Shown in pieces: positions 18,413-27,031 of a stretch of 64,000 nt of DNA (position 1 is the stretch's first letter; each line of letters opens with the position of its first letter). The notes under the pieces are model-generated. The model did not search any database, had not been told where the DNA came from, and was given only the letters and a program-made list of their open reading frames with translations. This DNA is from Bacteroides sp. (GTDB taxonomy: Bacteria; Bacteroidota; Bacteroidia; Bacteroidales; Bacteroidaceae). The DNA lies in NCBI GenBank assembly GCA_023665805.1, contig JAMPDJ010000004.1, positions 99,973 to 163,972 on the forward strand, given 5' to 3'. Both the position numbers and the translations under genes were made by a program.

Positions 18413-20623
18413 ATGAACAAAAGTCGTTCTTTACTGAAAAGGCTGATTATTTCCGGACTGCTGGCATGCAACGTGTGCGTCGCCTCGGCCGAGGACATCG
18501 ACTTGATTCCGCGTCCATTGCATGTGGAACAGGCATTCGGCACCTTTACGCTTACCTCCAAGACCACCATCGGTCATGATGCCTCATGCAAGGCCCAGGC
18601 CGAATACCTGCGTGATGTCATCTACCAATCCACCGGTTGGGACCTGCAACTGAAAGAGAACGCCCGCAAGGCCACCATCCTACTTGCCACGGACTCCGCC
18701 TCCATAGGCAAGGCCGAGGGATACCGGCTGGAAGTGGCCCCGGGCAAGGTCACCATCTGCGGCGCCGACCAAGGTGGCGTGTTCTATGGCATACAAAGTC
18801 TGCTGCAATTGTTCCCGTCACAGATATATAGCGACCGTCCCCAACGCGGGGTGGAATGGACAGCCAAGGCCGTCTCTATCTACGATGCACCTGAACGCCC
18901 TTGGCGCGGCATGATGCTGGACGTGGCCCGATACTTCCACGACAAGGAGTTCGTGAAGAAGTACATAGACATGATGGCCATGTACAAGCTCAACAAATTG
19001 CAGTTCCATTTCATCGACGACTCGGGATGGCGTCTGGAAATAAAGAAGTATCCGCGCCTGACCGAAGTGGGCGCATGGGCAGGCCCGGACCACAACCGGC
19101 TCGGAGGTTACTATACTCAGGACGACATAAGCGAGATTATAGCCTACGGACAAGTGCGCAACGTGGAGATAATCCCCGAGATAGAGTTCCCGGCACATAT
19201 CCTTTCGGCCGTGGTGGCCTACCCGTGGCTCTGCTGCACAGGACTGCAACACGAGATGCCCGTGCAGCACTTCATCAGCCGAGACTTGCTGTGCGTAGGC
19301 AAGGAATCCTCCTTGCAATTCCTGCGCGACGTGCTGGAGGAGACAGTCGAACTGTTCCCATCGCGCTATATCAACATAGGTGGCGACGAGGCCGTGTACA
19401 CCCGTTGGGAACAATGTCCCGACTGCCAGGCTCTGATGAAACGCGAAGGATTGTCCAAGGCATCGGAACTGCAGGGATACCTGACCAACTATGTGGCCGA
19501 GTTCCTGAAGAAGAAGGAGCGCACCGTCATCGGATGGGAGGAAATCATAATGCGTGGCAAGGTGAACACGCCTGTAGTCAGCCTCATTTGGCACAATGTC
19601 AACGATAGCATCCATGCCACACAAACAGGGCACAAGGCCATCCTCACACCGGCCGTGCAAATGTACCTGGACTTCCCCGAGGGCAACACTCCGGGCGAGG
19701 TGAAGGCCGCCACATGGTGCCCTCCAATCTCCATTGAGAAGTGCTACACCATGGAAGTCAACGACTATTCCGACAAGTCAACCGTAATCGGAGTGCAGGG
19801 GTGCCTGTGGAGCGACCAGTTCATACACGGTACCGTATTGCAGGAGATACCCTACCTCAACGAGAACCGTTCCGAGAACTATGTCGAATATCTTACTTTC
19901 CCGCGCCTGCTGGCCGTATCAGAGGTGGCATGGTCTCCACGCGCAAAGCGTGATTACAACGACTTCAGCCAACGCCTCATACGCCACTACTCACGCCTGG
20001 ACCACAAAGGATGCAACTACCGTGTTCCCGAGCCACGTATCGAATCCATGGAGGAGACTGCCGACGGCAAGCTGAAATTCACCCTGGCTCCAGCCGTGGC
20101 AGGTGCAGACATACTTTACACGACCAACGGCTCATACCCCACCATCCATTCACCCAAGTACACGGGTCCGGTAACCGTGGACAGGAAGAGCGACTTCCAT
20201 GCCATAACCGTAGTCAATCCCCGCCACTACTCGCTGCCAATATACTTTGCTCCAGATTATTCGGCCTACAAGCAATACGGAACCTTCACATCCGAATGGA
20301 AGCCACTGACCGTACAGCCTCGCATGGAGCCTTGGCGCTTCGAGTGCACAGGCAAAATTTCCGGCAACGGACAATACGAAATCACATTCGTCCACACCAA
20401 GGGTCAGAACGCGTTCCGCACCGGCACCCTCAAATTATTCAAGCGCGACGAGCTGCTGACCGAAGTGAAGCAGTCGGCCACATTAAGCTCAGCCTCTCCC
20501 ATAGCCACCTATCGTTTCCAGGTGGATGCCTTTGAGGCAGGCACACCGTTCTTCATTCAGGTCGAAGCATGCGGTGATGGCGGCAACGACACAGCAGGTC
20601 TTGTCTTCATCAACAAGAAGTAA
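18413..20623 (+). CDS. beta-N-acetylhexosaminidase, GH20
   Basis: Secreted or periplasmic glycosidase removing terminal GlcNAc or GalNAc, for example from mucin O-glycans or N-glycans. The ATG at 18413 gives a signal peptide (MNKSRSLLKRLIISGLLACNVCVASAED); a longer frame from 18308 lacks one. The GH20b N-terminal domain (about 30-155) precedes the TIM barrel, with WRGMMLDVARYFH, HFIDDSGWRLEI and the catalytic Asp-Glu pair in INIGGDEAVYTRW (about 325). A chitobiase C-terminal-like domain (ILYTTNGSYPTIHSPKYTGP) and a final beta domain complete 736 aa. A hairpin follows the gene. Confidence 0.93.
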   Translation: MNKSRSLLKRLIISGLLACNVCVASAEDIDLIPRPLHVEQAFGTFTLTSKTTIGHDASCKAQAEYLRDVIYQSTGWDLQLKENARKATILLATDSASIGKAEGYRLEVAPGKVTICGADQGGVFYGIQSLLQLFPSQIYSDRPQRGVEWTAKAVSIYDAPERPWRGMMLDVARYFHDKEFVKKYIDMMAMYKLNKLQFHFIDDSGWRLEIKKYPRLTEVGAWAGPDHNRLGGYYTQDDISEIIAYGQVRNVEIIPEIEFPAHILSAVVAYPWLCCTGLQHEMPVQHFISRDLLCVGKESSLQFLRDVLEETVELFPSRYINIGGDEAVYTRWEQCPDCQALMKREGLSKASELQGYLTNYVAEFLKKKERTVIGWEEIIMRGKVNTPVVSLIWHNVNDSIHATQTGHKAILTPAVQMYLDFPEGNTPGEVKAATWCPPISIEKCYTMEVNDYSDKSTVIGVQGCLWSDQFIHGTVLQEIPYLNENRSENYVEYLTFPRLLAVSEVAWSPRAKRDYNDFSQRLIRHYSRLDHKGCNYRVPEPRIESMEETADGKLKFTLAPAVAGADILYTTNGSYPTIHSPKYTGPVTVDRKSDFHAITVVNPRHYSLPIYFAPDYSAYKQYGTFTSEWKPLTVQPRMEPWRFECTGKISGNGQYEITFVHTKGQNAFRTGTLKLFKRDELLTEVKQSATLSSASPIATYRFQVDAFEAGTPFFIQVEACGDGGNDTAGLVFINKK

Positions 20624-20658
20624 CCACAACGGCCGACATCAAGGTTGGCCATATAAAA

Positions 20659-20696
20659 AGACGGCCGGGCATCTATCTACAGGTGCCCGGCTGTCT
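20659..20696. terminator. bidirectional hairpin between GH20 and Bax-inhibitor genes
   Basis: Stem AGACGGCCGGGCA / TGCCCGGCTGTCT with a 12-nt loop and one G-T pair. It is followed by TATTTCG on the plus strand and TTTTTATA on the minus strand, fitting termination of both convergent genes. Confidence 0.75.
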
Positions 20697-20719
20697 TATT
20701 TCGATATGTTTCCGCATTC

Positions 20720-21445
20720 CTACTTTCTGTTTCCGAACAGGCGCAGGATGTACAAGAAAAGATTGACGAAGTCCAGATAGAGGGTAAGACTGCCCATGAG
20801 AGCAAGTTTGTTGGTGTCGTCATTGACTCCGAACTGCTGTGCCTGTGCGAGCATCTGCTTTATCTTCTGAGTATCGTAGGCAGTGAGAGCCACGAAAACA
20901 ATAACGCCAAGATAGTTGAGAACAGATGCAAAGAGGCTGTTCTGCCAGAAGATGTTCACCACGGTGGCGATAATCAGTCCTATGAGTGCCATAATCATTA
21001 CCCTGCCAATAGCGGAAAGGTCCTTCTTGACAAAGAAGCCCACCAGTGACATGGCACCGAAGGTCCCGGCCGTGACGAAGAATGCCTGCGCTATGCTTTC
21101 GGCAGTATATATGGCCATGATAAAGGACAACGTGGCACCGTTCAGTATTGCATAGGCCGCAAACATGATGCCCGCCGTGGCAAAGGACATCTTGTGTATG
21201 CGGGCAGAAAGGAATATCACCAGCACCACCTCGGCAATAAGCAATCCCCAATACATGCCACTGGTGGCAAGGGCATAAAGCCAGTTTTCGTTACGACCTA
21301 CTATCATGGCCGTCAGAGCGGTCATCATGAGACCACAGGTCATCCACGTGTAGACGTTGCGCATAAGCACGGCAAACACACTCGTTTCACTCGCTACGCT
21401 GCTCGGAGCATAGGAATTGTTCTTTTCCATTTTGTCGTATCCCAT
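20720..21445 (-). CDS. Bax inhibitor-1/YccA family membrane protein
   Basis: 241-aa protein with seven predicted helices of the TMBIM/BI-1 family (YccA/YbhL-like), an inner-membrane pH-sensitive calcium leak or protease modulator in characterised members. Signature stretches are FMRNVYTWMTCGL-like (here LMRNVYTWMTCGLMMTALTA), the conserved ALTAYDTQKIKQML and the C-terminal LYLDFVNLFLYILRLFG. It converges on the GH20 gene. A TACCTTTG -7 box (21493-21500) lies about 48 nt upstream of the ATG. Confidence 0.92.
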   Translation of the reverse strand: MGYDKMEKNNSYAPSSVASETSVFAVLMRNVYTWMTCGLMMTALTAMIVGRNENWLYALATSGMYWGLLIAEVVLVIFLSARIHKMSFATAGIMFAAYAILNGATLSFIMAIYTAESIAQAFFVTAGTFGAMSLVGFFVKKDLSAIGRVMIMALIGLIIATVVNIFWQNSLFASVLNYLGVIVFVALTAYDTQKIKQMLAQAQQFGVNDDTNKLALMGSLTLYLDFVNLFLYILRLFGNRK

Positions 21446-21492
21446 AGCTGTATATAAATTAGGTTTAAGTTACATTCATCGGAGACAGGAGG

Positions 21493-21500
21493 CAAAGGTA
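21493..21500 (-). promoter_or_regulatory. -7 box of the Bax-inhibitor-like gene
   Basis: TACCTTTG on the minus strand; leader of about 40 nt. No obvious -33 box. Confidence 0.45.
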
Positions 21501-21846
21501 CAGAAAATATGTGGGAAACCCTAATGAAACAGCCACAAAAGCATGTTCATCCCGAACAGCTCCTCACCCCGATGCAACGGGAAGGGACAATGAAATCTCC
21601 AAACATCGCAAGGAGCAGGCTCCAGGACGACCCATTGCTCCTACCGGAAATATCCGTTTGCCGGCATGCAGCTGCATGCGACACGTGCATCCTAAAGGGT
21701 GGTTATTTGCCAGGCAATATCGGCAGACACGGAGTGTTTGTACCGAAATTCCATCGTTTGATTCTTCGTCGTAAACCAAAAGAAAACACGATGGAATGGG
21801 CACAAATCTCGTCTTTTTCGGTAAAAAAGGCAGTTTATACCAAAAT
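21501..21846. other. intergenic region without a supported gene
   Basis: A 127-codon plus-strand frame starting at 21509 crosses this region, but its composition is patchy, it lacks a recognisable domain, and the operon promoter lies inside it. I see nothing else. Confidence 0.5.
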
Positions 21847-21880
21847 TTTGATATTATTAACAGTAAAAGCCCTAATTTTG
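21847..21880 (+). promoter_or_regulatory. promoter of the DUF4493 lipoprotein operon
   Basis: TTTG (21847-21850), 22 nt, then TAATTTTG (21873-21880). The leader to the first ATG at 22005 is about 118 nt. The seven downstream genes have no other good promoter between them. Confidence 0.6.
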
Positions 21881-22004
21881 CAACCAGTTTAATGGGCAAA
21901 TCGCCTCTCGGCTTATACCATTGTATATATAGGAAAAAAGATTCCGGCATAGGGCATAAGTGCGACCTTACCAACAAAACAGATTACATCATTATATATA
22001 TCTT

Positions 22005-22820
22005 ATGAAGAAAACAACATGGATGTTGGGAGCTATGGCAATTATGGGATTGACCTTCGCTTCATGTAGCCAGGATTCCGCAGAGGGTCCCGGAGTGGAC
22101 GGCAAGCATGGCGTGCTGATGCTGAACCTGAACGGAAAGACAAACTTCGTGCAGACACGTGCGCTGAACGAATCCGACTACAACAATGTGGACAACTACA
22201 CTGTGGTGGTGACCGACAAGGACGGTCGCGAACAGTTGAATTGCAAAGGCAGCGAACTTCCCTACAAGATGCCTTTGACAATGAGTCTTGGCGGCTACTC
22301 CGTTAAGGCATTCTATGGCAAGGAATCAGCAGCATCGCGCAACGATTTCTATGTGGAGGGAACCAAGACAGGCACAATCAAGGCAGACCAGAAGGAAAGC
22401 ATAGAGGTGACATGTACCCCCACGTGCGGACGCATCATGGTGAACTTCAACACCGAGATGGCAACCTATTTCAGCGATTACAACGTGAGTTTTTCAGGTA
22501 CCGAGGCACTCGGTACCGAGAAGTTGGCATGGTTGAAGGACGATGTGGAACCTTGGTACGTGAAACTGAACGAAGACGGAGAAACCATCAGTTTCACCAT
22601 CACCACAATCACCAAGGAAGAATATGTCAACGGCAGCAACAAGGAGCAGACGGCCACCAAAACCGGCACCTTCAGACTGGAGCGCAACAAGGGTTACAAG
22701 ATGAACATCAATCCCTCCTACACCCCCACCGACAAGGGTAGCGTGGACATCACCATCACCATTGACGAGAGCACCAACGACAAGCCCGTGGACATAGAGG
22801 TACCCGTGGATTGGATTTAA
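22005..22820 (+). CDS. DUF4493-type surface lipoprotein, first gene of the operon
   Basis: 271 aa. The start at 22005 gives a lipoprotein signal with lipobox TFASC (Cys21) followed by SQDSAE, compatible with export to the surface in Bacteroidota. A short hydrophobic strand (GVLMLNLNG) is followed by VQTRAL with Arg52, an acidic linker and a second strand VDNYTVVVTDKDG. This is the layout of FimA/Mfa1 prepilins around their Arg cleavage site. The rest is beta-rich with CTPTCGRIMVNF and ends PVDIEVPVDWI, typical of DUF4493. The family's function is not known. Inference: a structural subunit of a surface assembly. Confidence 0.78.
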   Translation: MKKTTWMLGAMAIMGLTFASCSQDSAEGPGVDGKHGVLMLNLNGKTNFVQTRALNESDYNNVDNYTVVVTDKDGREQLNCKGSELPYKMPLTMSLGGYSVKAFYGKESAASRNDFYVEGTKTGTIKADQKESIEVTCTPTCGRIMVNFNTEMATYFSDYNVSFSGTEALGTEKLAWLKDDVEPWYVKLNEDGETISFTITTITKEEYVNGSNKEQTATKTGTFRLERNKGYKMNINPSYTPTDKGSVDITITIDESTNDKPVDIEVPVDWI

Positions 22821-22878
22821 TGTCATGGCAGACTAAGGACAATACATTATAATATATATTACAAGACAGACAACCGTT

Positions 22879-24153
22879 ATGAATATTTCCAAGATATTAT
22901 TGACAGGAGCCTTCATCGGCATGAGCCTGGCATCATGCACGAATGAGAACGATTACCTCAAAGGCACCGACCGTGGTACCATGTCACTGGGAGTGGAAAA
23001 ACTGATGCCCAAACCCAAGAATGCCGCCACGGAGACACGTGCCGTGGAGACCGAGGACTTCCCCGTGACCATATACAGCCTGACCGACAACAAGGAGTTC
23101 GTCTCTTACGACAAGGCCACACTCGTGCCCAACAGGCTGACAATGCCAGTGGGCCAGTATTATGCCACGGCCCACACGCCTGGTAACCTGGAGAAGATAA
23201 TGGCTGCTCCTTACTATTTCGGACGCGAGGAGTTCGAGATAATGAAGGCGGTCAACACCGAGGCCACCGTCACCTGCCGCATGGCCAACGGCAGCTTCAC
23301 CGTCCGCTTCAGCGCAGACTTCGCACAAGTGTTCAGCAGCTGGACCGTATCCATTGACGACGGATCCGCATTGGCCATCATCTACACATCCGACTTGGAT
23401 GGCCTCAATCCCGCGACAAAGTACATGCGCTTCGAAGAGAACGTGGCATCGCTGAAGGTAAACTTCGTGGGCACAACAGTCACAGGCAACCGCATAGTCA
23501 CCAACAACATACTCACCAAGAAGAATGCCAGCGAGATATATGACAGCGACAACGAGTTCTTCTCCGGAGGCGATGCCATAGTCATCCACTTCAGTCCCGT
23601 GGAGAGCACAGAGGGAGACATCACAGGCATCACTCTGAAGGCAAATATCAGCTTCGAGGAGACGGAGGAGAACTTCGACATGGAAGTGGAGGATGCCGAC
23701 AATGGCGGTACCACCCCCGACAATCCAGATAATCCAGACAATCCGAATGCCATCACGCTGAACCTGCCTGCCAACATGACAGTGGACATGTTCACCGACC
23801 CGTCATTGGGAGATACCTACATTGCTTCGGAGAACGGCCTAAAGAGCATACAGGTGAAGATGGCCTCCACCAGCGAGGACATGATCAGCTCTCTGGCCGA
23901 CCTGAAAACGAACTACGGCGTAGACTTCGTCGAAGGTACCGAAGTGGTAGACAATGATGTCTTGGTGAGACTCTTCTCCGACCTCGGACAGACACTGTCA
24001 GTTCCGGCGGAAGGCGACAAGGAATACGTTTTCCCCATCGGCAACTTCTTCATACTGCTGTCTGTACTGCCTGGCGACCATACCTTCGACCTGGTAGTCA
24101 CCGACATGGATGGCAACACAAAGAGCGGACGTGTGGTATTGACTGTGGAATAA
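22879..24153 (+). CDS. DUF4493-type surface lipoprotein with C-terminal extra domain
   Basis: 424 aa. Lipobox SLASC (Cys20) followed by TNENDYLK. The N-terminal DUF4493-like half (about 30-275) contains ATETRAVETED with Arg54 between a first strand and PVTIYSLTDN, and the YYFGREEF and VTCRMANGSFTVRF segments seen in its paralogues. A linker of repeated Asp-Asn-Pro (TPDNPDNPDNPN, about 280) leads to a distinct beta domain of about 130 residues ending RVVLTVE. The C-terminal domain is not recognised. It is in operon, 58 nt after the first gene. Confidence 0.75.
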   Translation: MNISKILLTGAFIGMSLASCTNENDYLKGTDRGTMSLGVEKLMPKPKNAATETRAVETEDFPVTIYSLTDNKEFVSYDKATLVPNRLTMPVGQYYATAHTPGNLEKIMAAPYYFGREEFEIMKAVNTEATVTCRMANGSFTVRFSADFAQVFSSWTVSIDDGSALAIIYTSDLDGLNPATKYMRFEENVASLKVNFVGTTVTGNRIVTNNILTKKNASEIYDSDNEFFSGGDAIVIHFSPVESTEGDITGITLKANISFEETEENFDMEVEDADNGGTTPDNPDNPDNPNAITLNLPANMTVDMFTDPSLGDTYIASENGLKSIQVKMASTSEDMISSLADLKTNYGVDFVEGTEVVDNDVLVRLFSDLGQTLSVPAEGDKEYVFPIGNFFILLSVLPGDHTFDLVVTDMDGNTKSGRVVLTVE

Positions 24154-24207
24154 GCAGTCCATGGTTTGTTTGATAACAATGAATAACGCAGATACACAGT
24201 AAACACT

Positions 24208-26010
24208 ATGAAAAAGATTCAGTATATATTCTCCATCATGATCATGGCCGCAGCTATGGTTTCATGCAGCCAGGACCTTGATGTCGAGGGCAACCAGGGC
24301 TATGTAGCCTTGAGGATACAGTCCTTCGTATCCACCAACACTCCGGATGCCGGTACCCGCTCAGCCGTACCCGAGGACTACGATGCCAAGCAACTGAGCG
24401 TGGAAATCAAGAACCAAAGCGGCAATGTGGTGATGAGCACCGAAGACTTCGACAACGATGCAGCCTTTCAGGGCAAGATAGCTTTGACAGCCGGCACATA
24501 CACCATAGAGGCACACTCTGCCAACTGGGACGGTAGCGACAGCGGTTTCGACTCCCCCTATTACTATGGTTCCACCACTGTTAACGTGCAGCCCCGCAGC
24601 CTTCAGACCGCCAGCATCACCTGTACCCAGGCCAATGTCAAGCTGACTGTCACTTACGACCAGAGTTTCGTGAAGAACTTCAAGAGTGCCTCCACCACCA
24701 TAACTTCCTCCCTCAGCGACGTAGCCCCCTTGTCTTTCGTGATGAACGAGACATCCAAATCTGGCTATATCCCCGCCGGTAACTTCGAGGCCAAGCTGGA
24801 TGTGGTGAACCACAGTAATGTAGAGCACTCACTGACCCGTGCATTTACCGACGTACAGCCTCGCGACCACTATATCCTCAACTTCAAGCTGGCCGACGAA
24901 GGCATTTTGGGCGGTGGCGACAAGCCCGGCATCACCGTGGACGTGGACGAAAGCACCAATACCTACACCTATACTTTCGAGGTACCAAGAAAAAGTGCCA
25001 TAGCCTTGGTAGCACGACAGGCCAACGCGTGGAGCAGCTTTGCCATACTCAACGCCGCTGTTACCGCAAAAACCGCTACCTTTGACCGGAACAACCTCGC
25101 TATCCAGTGGAGACAAAGCGGAACAGAGGCATGGAATGAACTGACCGCCAACGAACTGACCGTGGATGCCGATGACAATGTCACGACCACCATCAAGGGC
25201 TTGACACCTAACACCACATACGAATACCGTCTGTACTATGCCGATGGTGAAACAGACGTGGCTTCCGACCCATCGACCTTCACTACCGAAGAGCAGGTTG
25301 CCCTTTACAACGGCGGCTTCGAGAACTGGTGGATGGACGGCAGGGTTGCCTACGCCACCGAAGAGGGCGTTTCGTTCTGGGATACCAGCAACAAGGGTGC
25401 GGCTTCATTTGCAGGCAGCAACACAATCGAGACAACAAGCATTGTACACGGTGGTGCCAAGGCTGCAGAACTGGAATCCAAATATATTGTAATCAAGTTT
25501 GCCGCAGCCAGCCTGTACACAGGCCAGTTCATCAAATTGAACGGCACTAAGGGTGCTGCGCTTGATTGGGGAGTACCATTCACCTCACGTCCCACGGCAC
25601 TGCGAGGCTTCATGCAGTATGCTCCGGCCAATATCGACCGCGTGGGCAGCAACCTGCCGGCAGATGCTCCAGCCAAGGGCGAAGCAGACCAGTGCGGCAT
25701 GTACTGTGCCCTGCTCACCGAAGTTCTGCATGTCGACAACACCGACATGAGCACTTTCCCCGACTGGCAGAACGACCCGCGTGTCATAGCCTACGGCGCC
25801 CTGCCGACAGAGCAGAACGTACACAGCAATGGAGAATGGAAAGAAGTGAACATACCGCTGGTATACCACGACCTGACAAAGAAACCCGCATATCTGTTGA
25901 TTGTGTTCTCTTCAAGCAAGTACGGAGACTACTTCCATGGCGGCACAGGCAGCAAGTTGTATCTGGACGACTTCTCCTTGGAATATGGCGACACACCGGC
26001 AGTCAAATAA
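24208..26010 (+). CDS. DUF4493 + FN3-like + PCMD surface lipoprotein
   Basis: 600 aa with three modules. The first is a DUF4493-type N-terminus (about 20-230) with lipobox AMVSC (Cys20) and DAGTRSAVPED (Arg51). The second is a fibronectin-III-like domain (about 235-365) ending LTPNTTYEYRLYYADGE. The third is a C-terminal PCMD (putative carbohydrate metabolism) domain (about 370-600), beginning YNGGFENWW and containing AELESKYIVIKFAAA and SSSKYGDYFHGGTGS. PCMD is a jelly-roll-like beta domain of unproven activity, and its resemblance to carbohydrate-binding folds suggests a glycan-binding tip. This is the only gene here joining DUF4493 and PCMD. Confidence 0.78.
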   Translation: MKKIQYIFSIMIMAAAMVSCSQDLDVEGNQGYVALRIQSFVSTNTPDAGTRSAVPEDYDAKQLSVEIKNQSGNVVMSTEDFDNDAAFQGKIALTAGTYTIEAHSANWDGSDSGFDSPYYYGSTTVNVQPRSLQTASITCTQANVKLTVTYDQSFVKNFKSASTTITSSLSDVAPLSFVMNETSKSGYIPAGNFEAKLDVVNHSNVEHSLTRAFTDVQPRDHYILNFKLADEGILGGGDKPGITVDVDESTNTYTYTFEVPRKSAIALVARQANAWSSFAILNAAVTAKTATFDRNNLAIQWRQSGTEAWNELTANELTVDADDNVTTTIKGLTPNTTYEYRLYYADGETDVASDPSTFTTEEQVALYNGGFENWWMDGRVAYATEEGVSFWDTSNKGAASFAGSNTIETTSIVHGGAKAAELESKYIVIKFAAASLYTGQFIKLNGTKGAALDWGVPFTSRPTALRGFMQYAPANIDRVGSNLPADAPAKGEADQCGMYCALLTEVLHVDNTDMSTFPDWQNDPRVIAYGALPTEQNVHSNGEWKEVNIPLVYHDLTKKPAYLLIVFSSSKYGDYFHGGTGSKLYLDDFSLEYGDTPAVK

Positions 26011-26161
26011 TAATACACAAAAACATCCTACTGCATCTGTCCGTACATCTCGTGTGCGGACAGATGCGGTCGCAATATAAACAAGACAACGACAAACGCC
26101 TTGGGCAGTACACAAAGTATAAAGCTCCAAACACCATTATATAAGGAATATGGTCCAAACA

Positions 26162-27031
26162 ATGACTAACAGATACAGCCGCACACTACTTGGTGTCATC
26201 ATGATATTGACGGCAGGCATGGTGAAGGCACAAGACACAACAGACAGCGCCACAGTGGGACATCAGCCGGACAGTATTCCGACGGATACAGCACAGACCG
26301 ATGCACAATATGGCGGCAAGCGTATCAAGAGAGGCAAGCGCAAGTCCTATGCCGAAGAAAGAGGCATGATCACACGCGATGCCATGAAGACCGTGTTCAT
26401 CCCCAAGGGACAATGGATGGTAGGCGGCCAGGTGGCTTGGAATCAATGGAACAACGACAACTTGAACTACCTGATACTAAAAGACATCAACTTCGAGGGA
26501 TATACGTTCTCTGCCGGTCCGTATCTCGGTTATTTCTTCACCAACAACCTTGCAATCGGCGGACGCTTCTCATACAAGCGTTACTATCTCAATATGGGAG
26601 AATTGGACTTGAACCTCGGTGATGACCTGAACATCAGTCTGAAAGACCTGTATTATCTTCAGCACAATTACGAGACCACGGCTTTCCTGCGCTCATACCT
26701 GCCCATAGGCAAGAGTAAGATTTTCGGTCTGTTTGGTGAATTGCAACTCAACTACACCTTCTCCGAGGGACGCAATACCACAGGAGCCGGAGATACCTTT
26801 ACTGCCGTGTACGAGAAAGCGCACAGCCTGGAGATAGGCCTTGGCGGAGGCATGACAGTGTTCCTTACAGACTATATGGCTGCCGAGGTCATGTTGAATG
26901 TGGGTGGCTATCGTTTCAAATGGGGCGACCAGAACACCAACAACATAGAGCATGGCAAGTTGAACAACTCCGGTGCCAACTTCAGAATCAACCTGTTCAG
27001 TATTAAATTCGGTGTAACCTATTATCTATGA
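26162..27031 (+). CDS. outer-membrane beta-barrel protein of the DUF4493 operon
   Basis: 289 aa from the ATG at 26162, which places the signal peptide (MTNRYSRTLLGVIMILTAGMVKAQ) at the terminus; an ATG at 26150 adds four residues and is better placed behind AAGGA. After a basic, Asp-rich N-terminal stretch, alternating hydrophobic strands run to the end (TFSAGPYLGYFFTNNLAIGG and others), finishing with the aromatic GVTYYL expected of a barrel. Probably 8-10 strands. It is the only non-lipoprotein of the operon and could be the outer-membrane anchor or assembly factor; that role is inferred. The stop overlaps the next start (ATGA). Confidence 0.72.
   Translation: MTNRYSRTLLGVIMILTAGMVKAQDTTDSATVGHQPDSIPTDTAQTDAQYGGKRIKRGKRKSYAEERGMITRDAMKTVFIPKGQWMVGGQVAWNQWNNDNLNYLILKDINFEGYTFSAGPYLGYFFTNNLAIGGRFSYKRYYLNMGELDLNLGDDLNISLKDLYYLQHNYETTAFLRSYLPIGKSKIFGLFGELQLNYTFSEGRNTTGAGDTFTAVYEKAHSLEIGLGGGMTVFLTDYMAAEVMLNVGGYRFKWGDQNTNNIEHGKLNNSGANFRINLFSIKFGVTYYL

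Noticed and set aside
21509..21892. 127-codon plus-strand frame upstream of the DUF4493 operon
   Set aside because: No domain or signal peptide, and the operon promoter lies inside it.
22497..22517. Perfect 9-bp palindrome with 3-nt loop inside the first DUF4493 gene
   Set aside because: It arises from a repeated Gly-Thr-Glu coding stretch; no reason to see a regulatory site in the middle of a gene.
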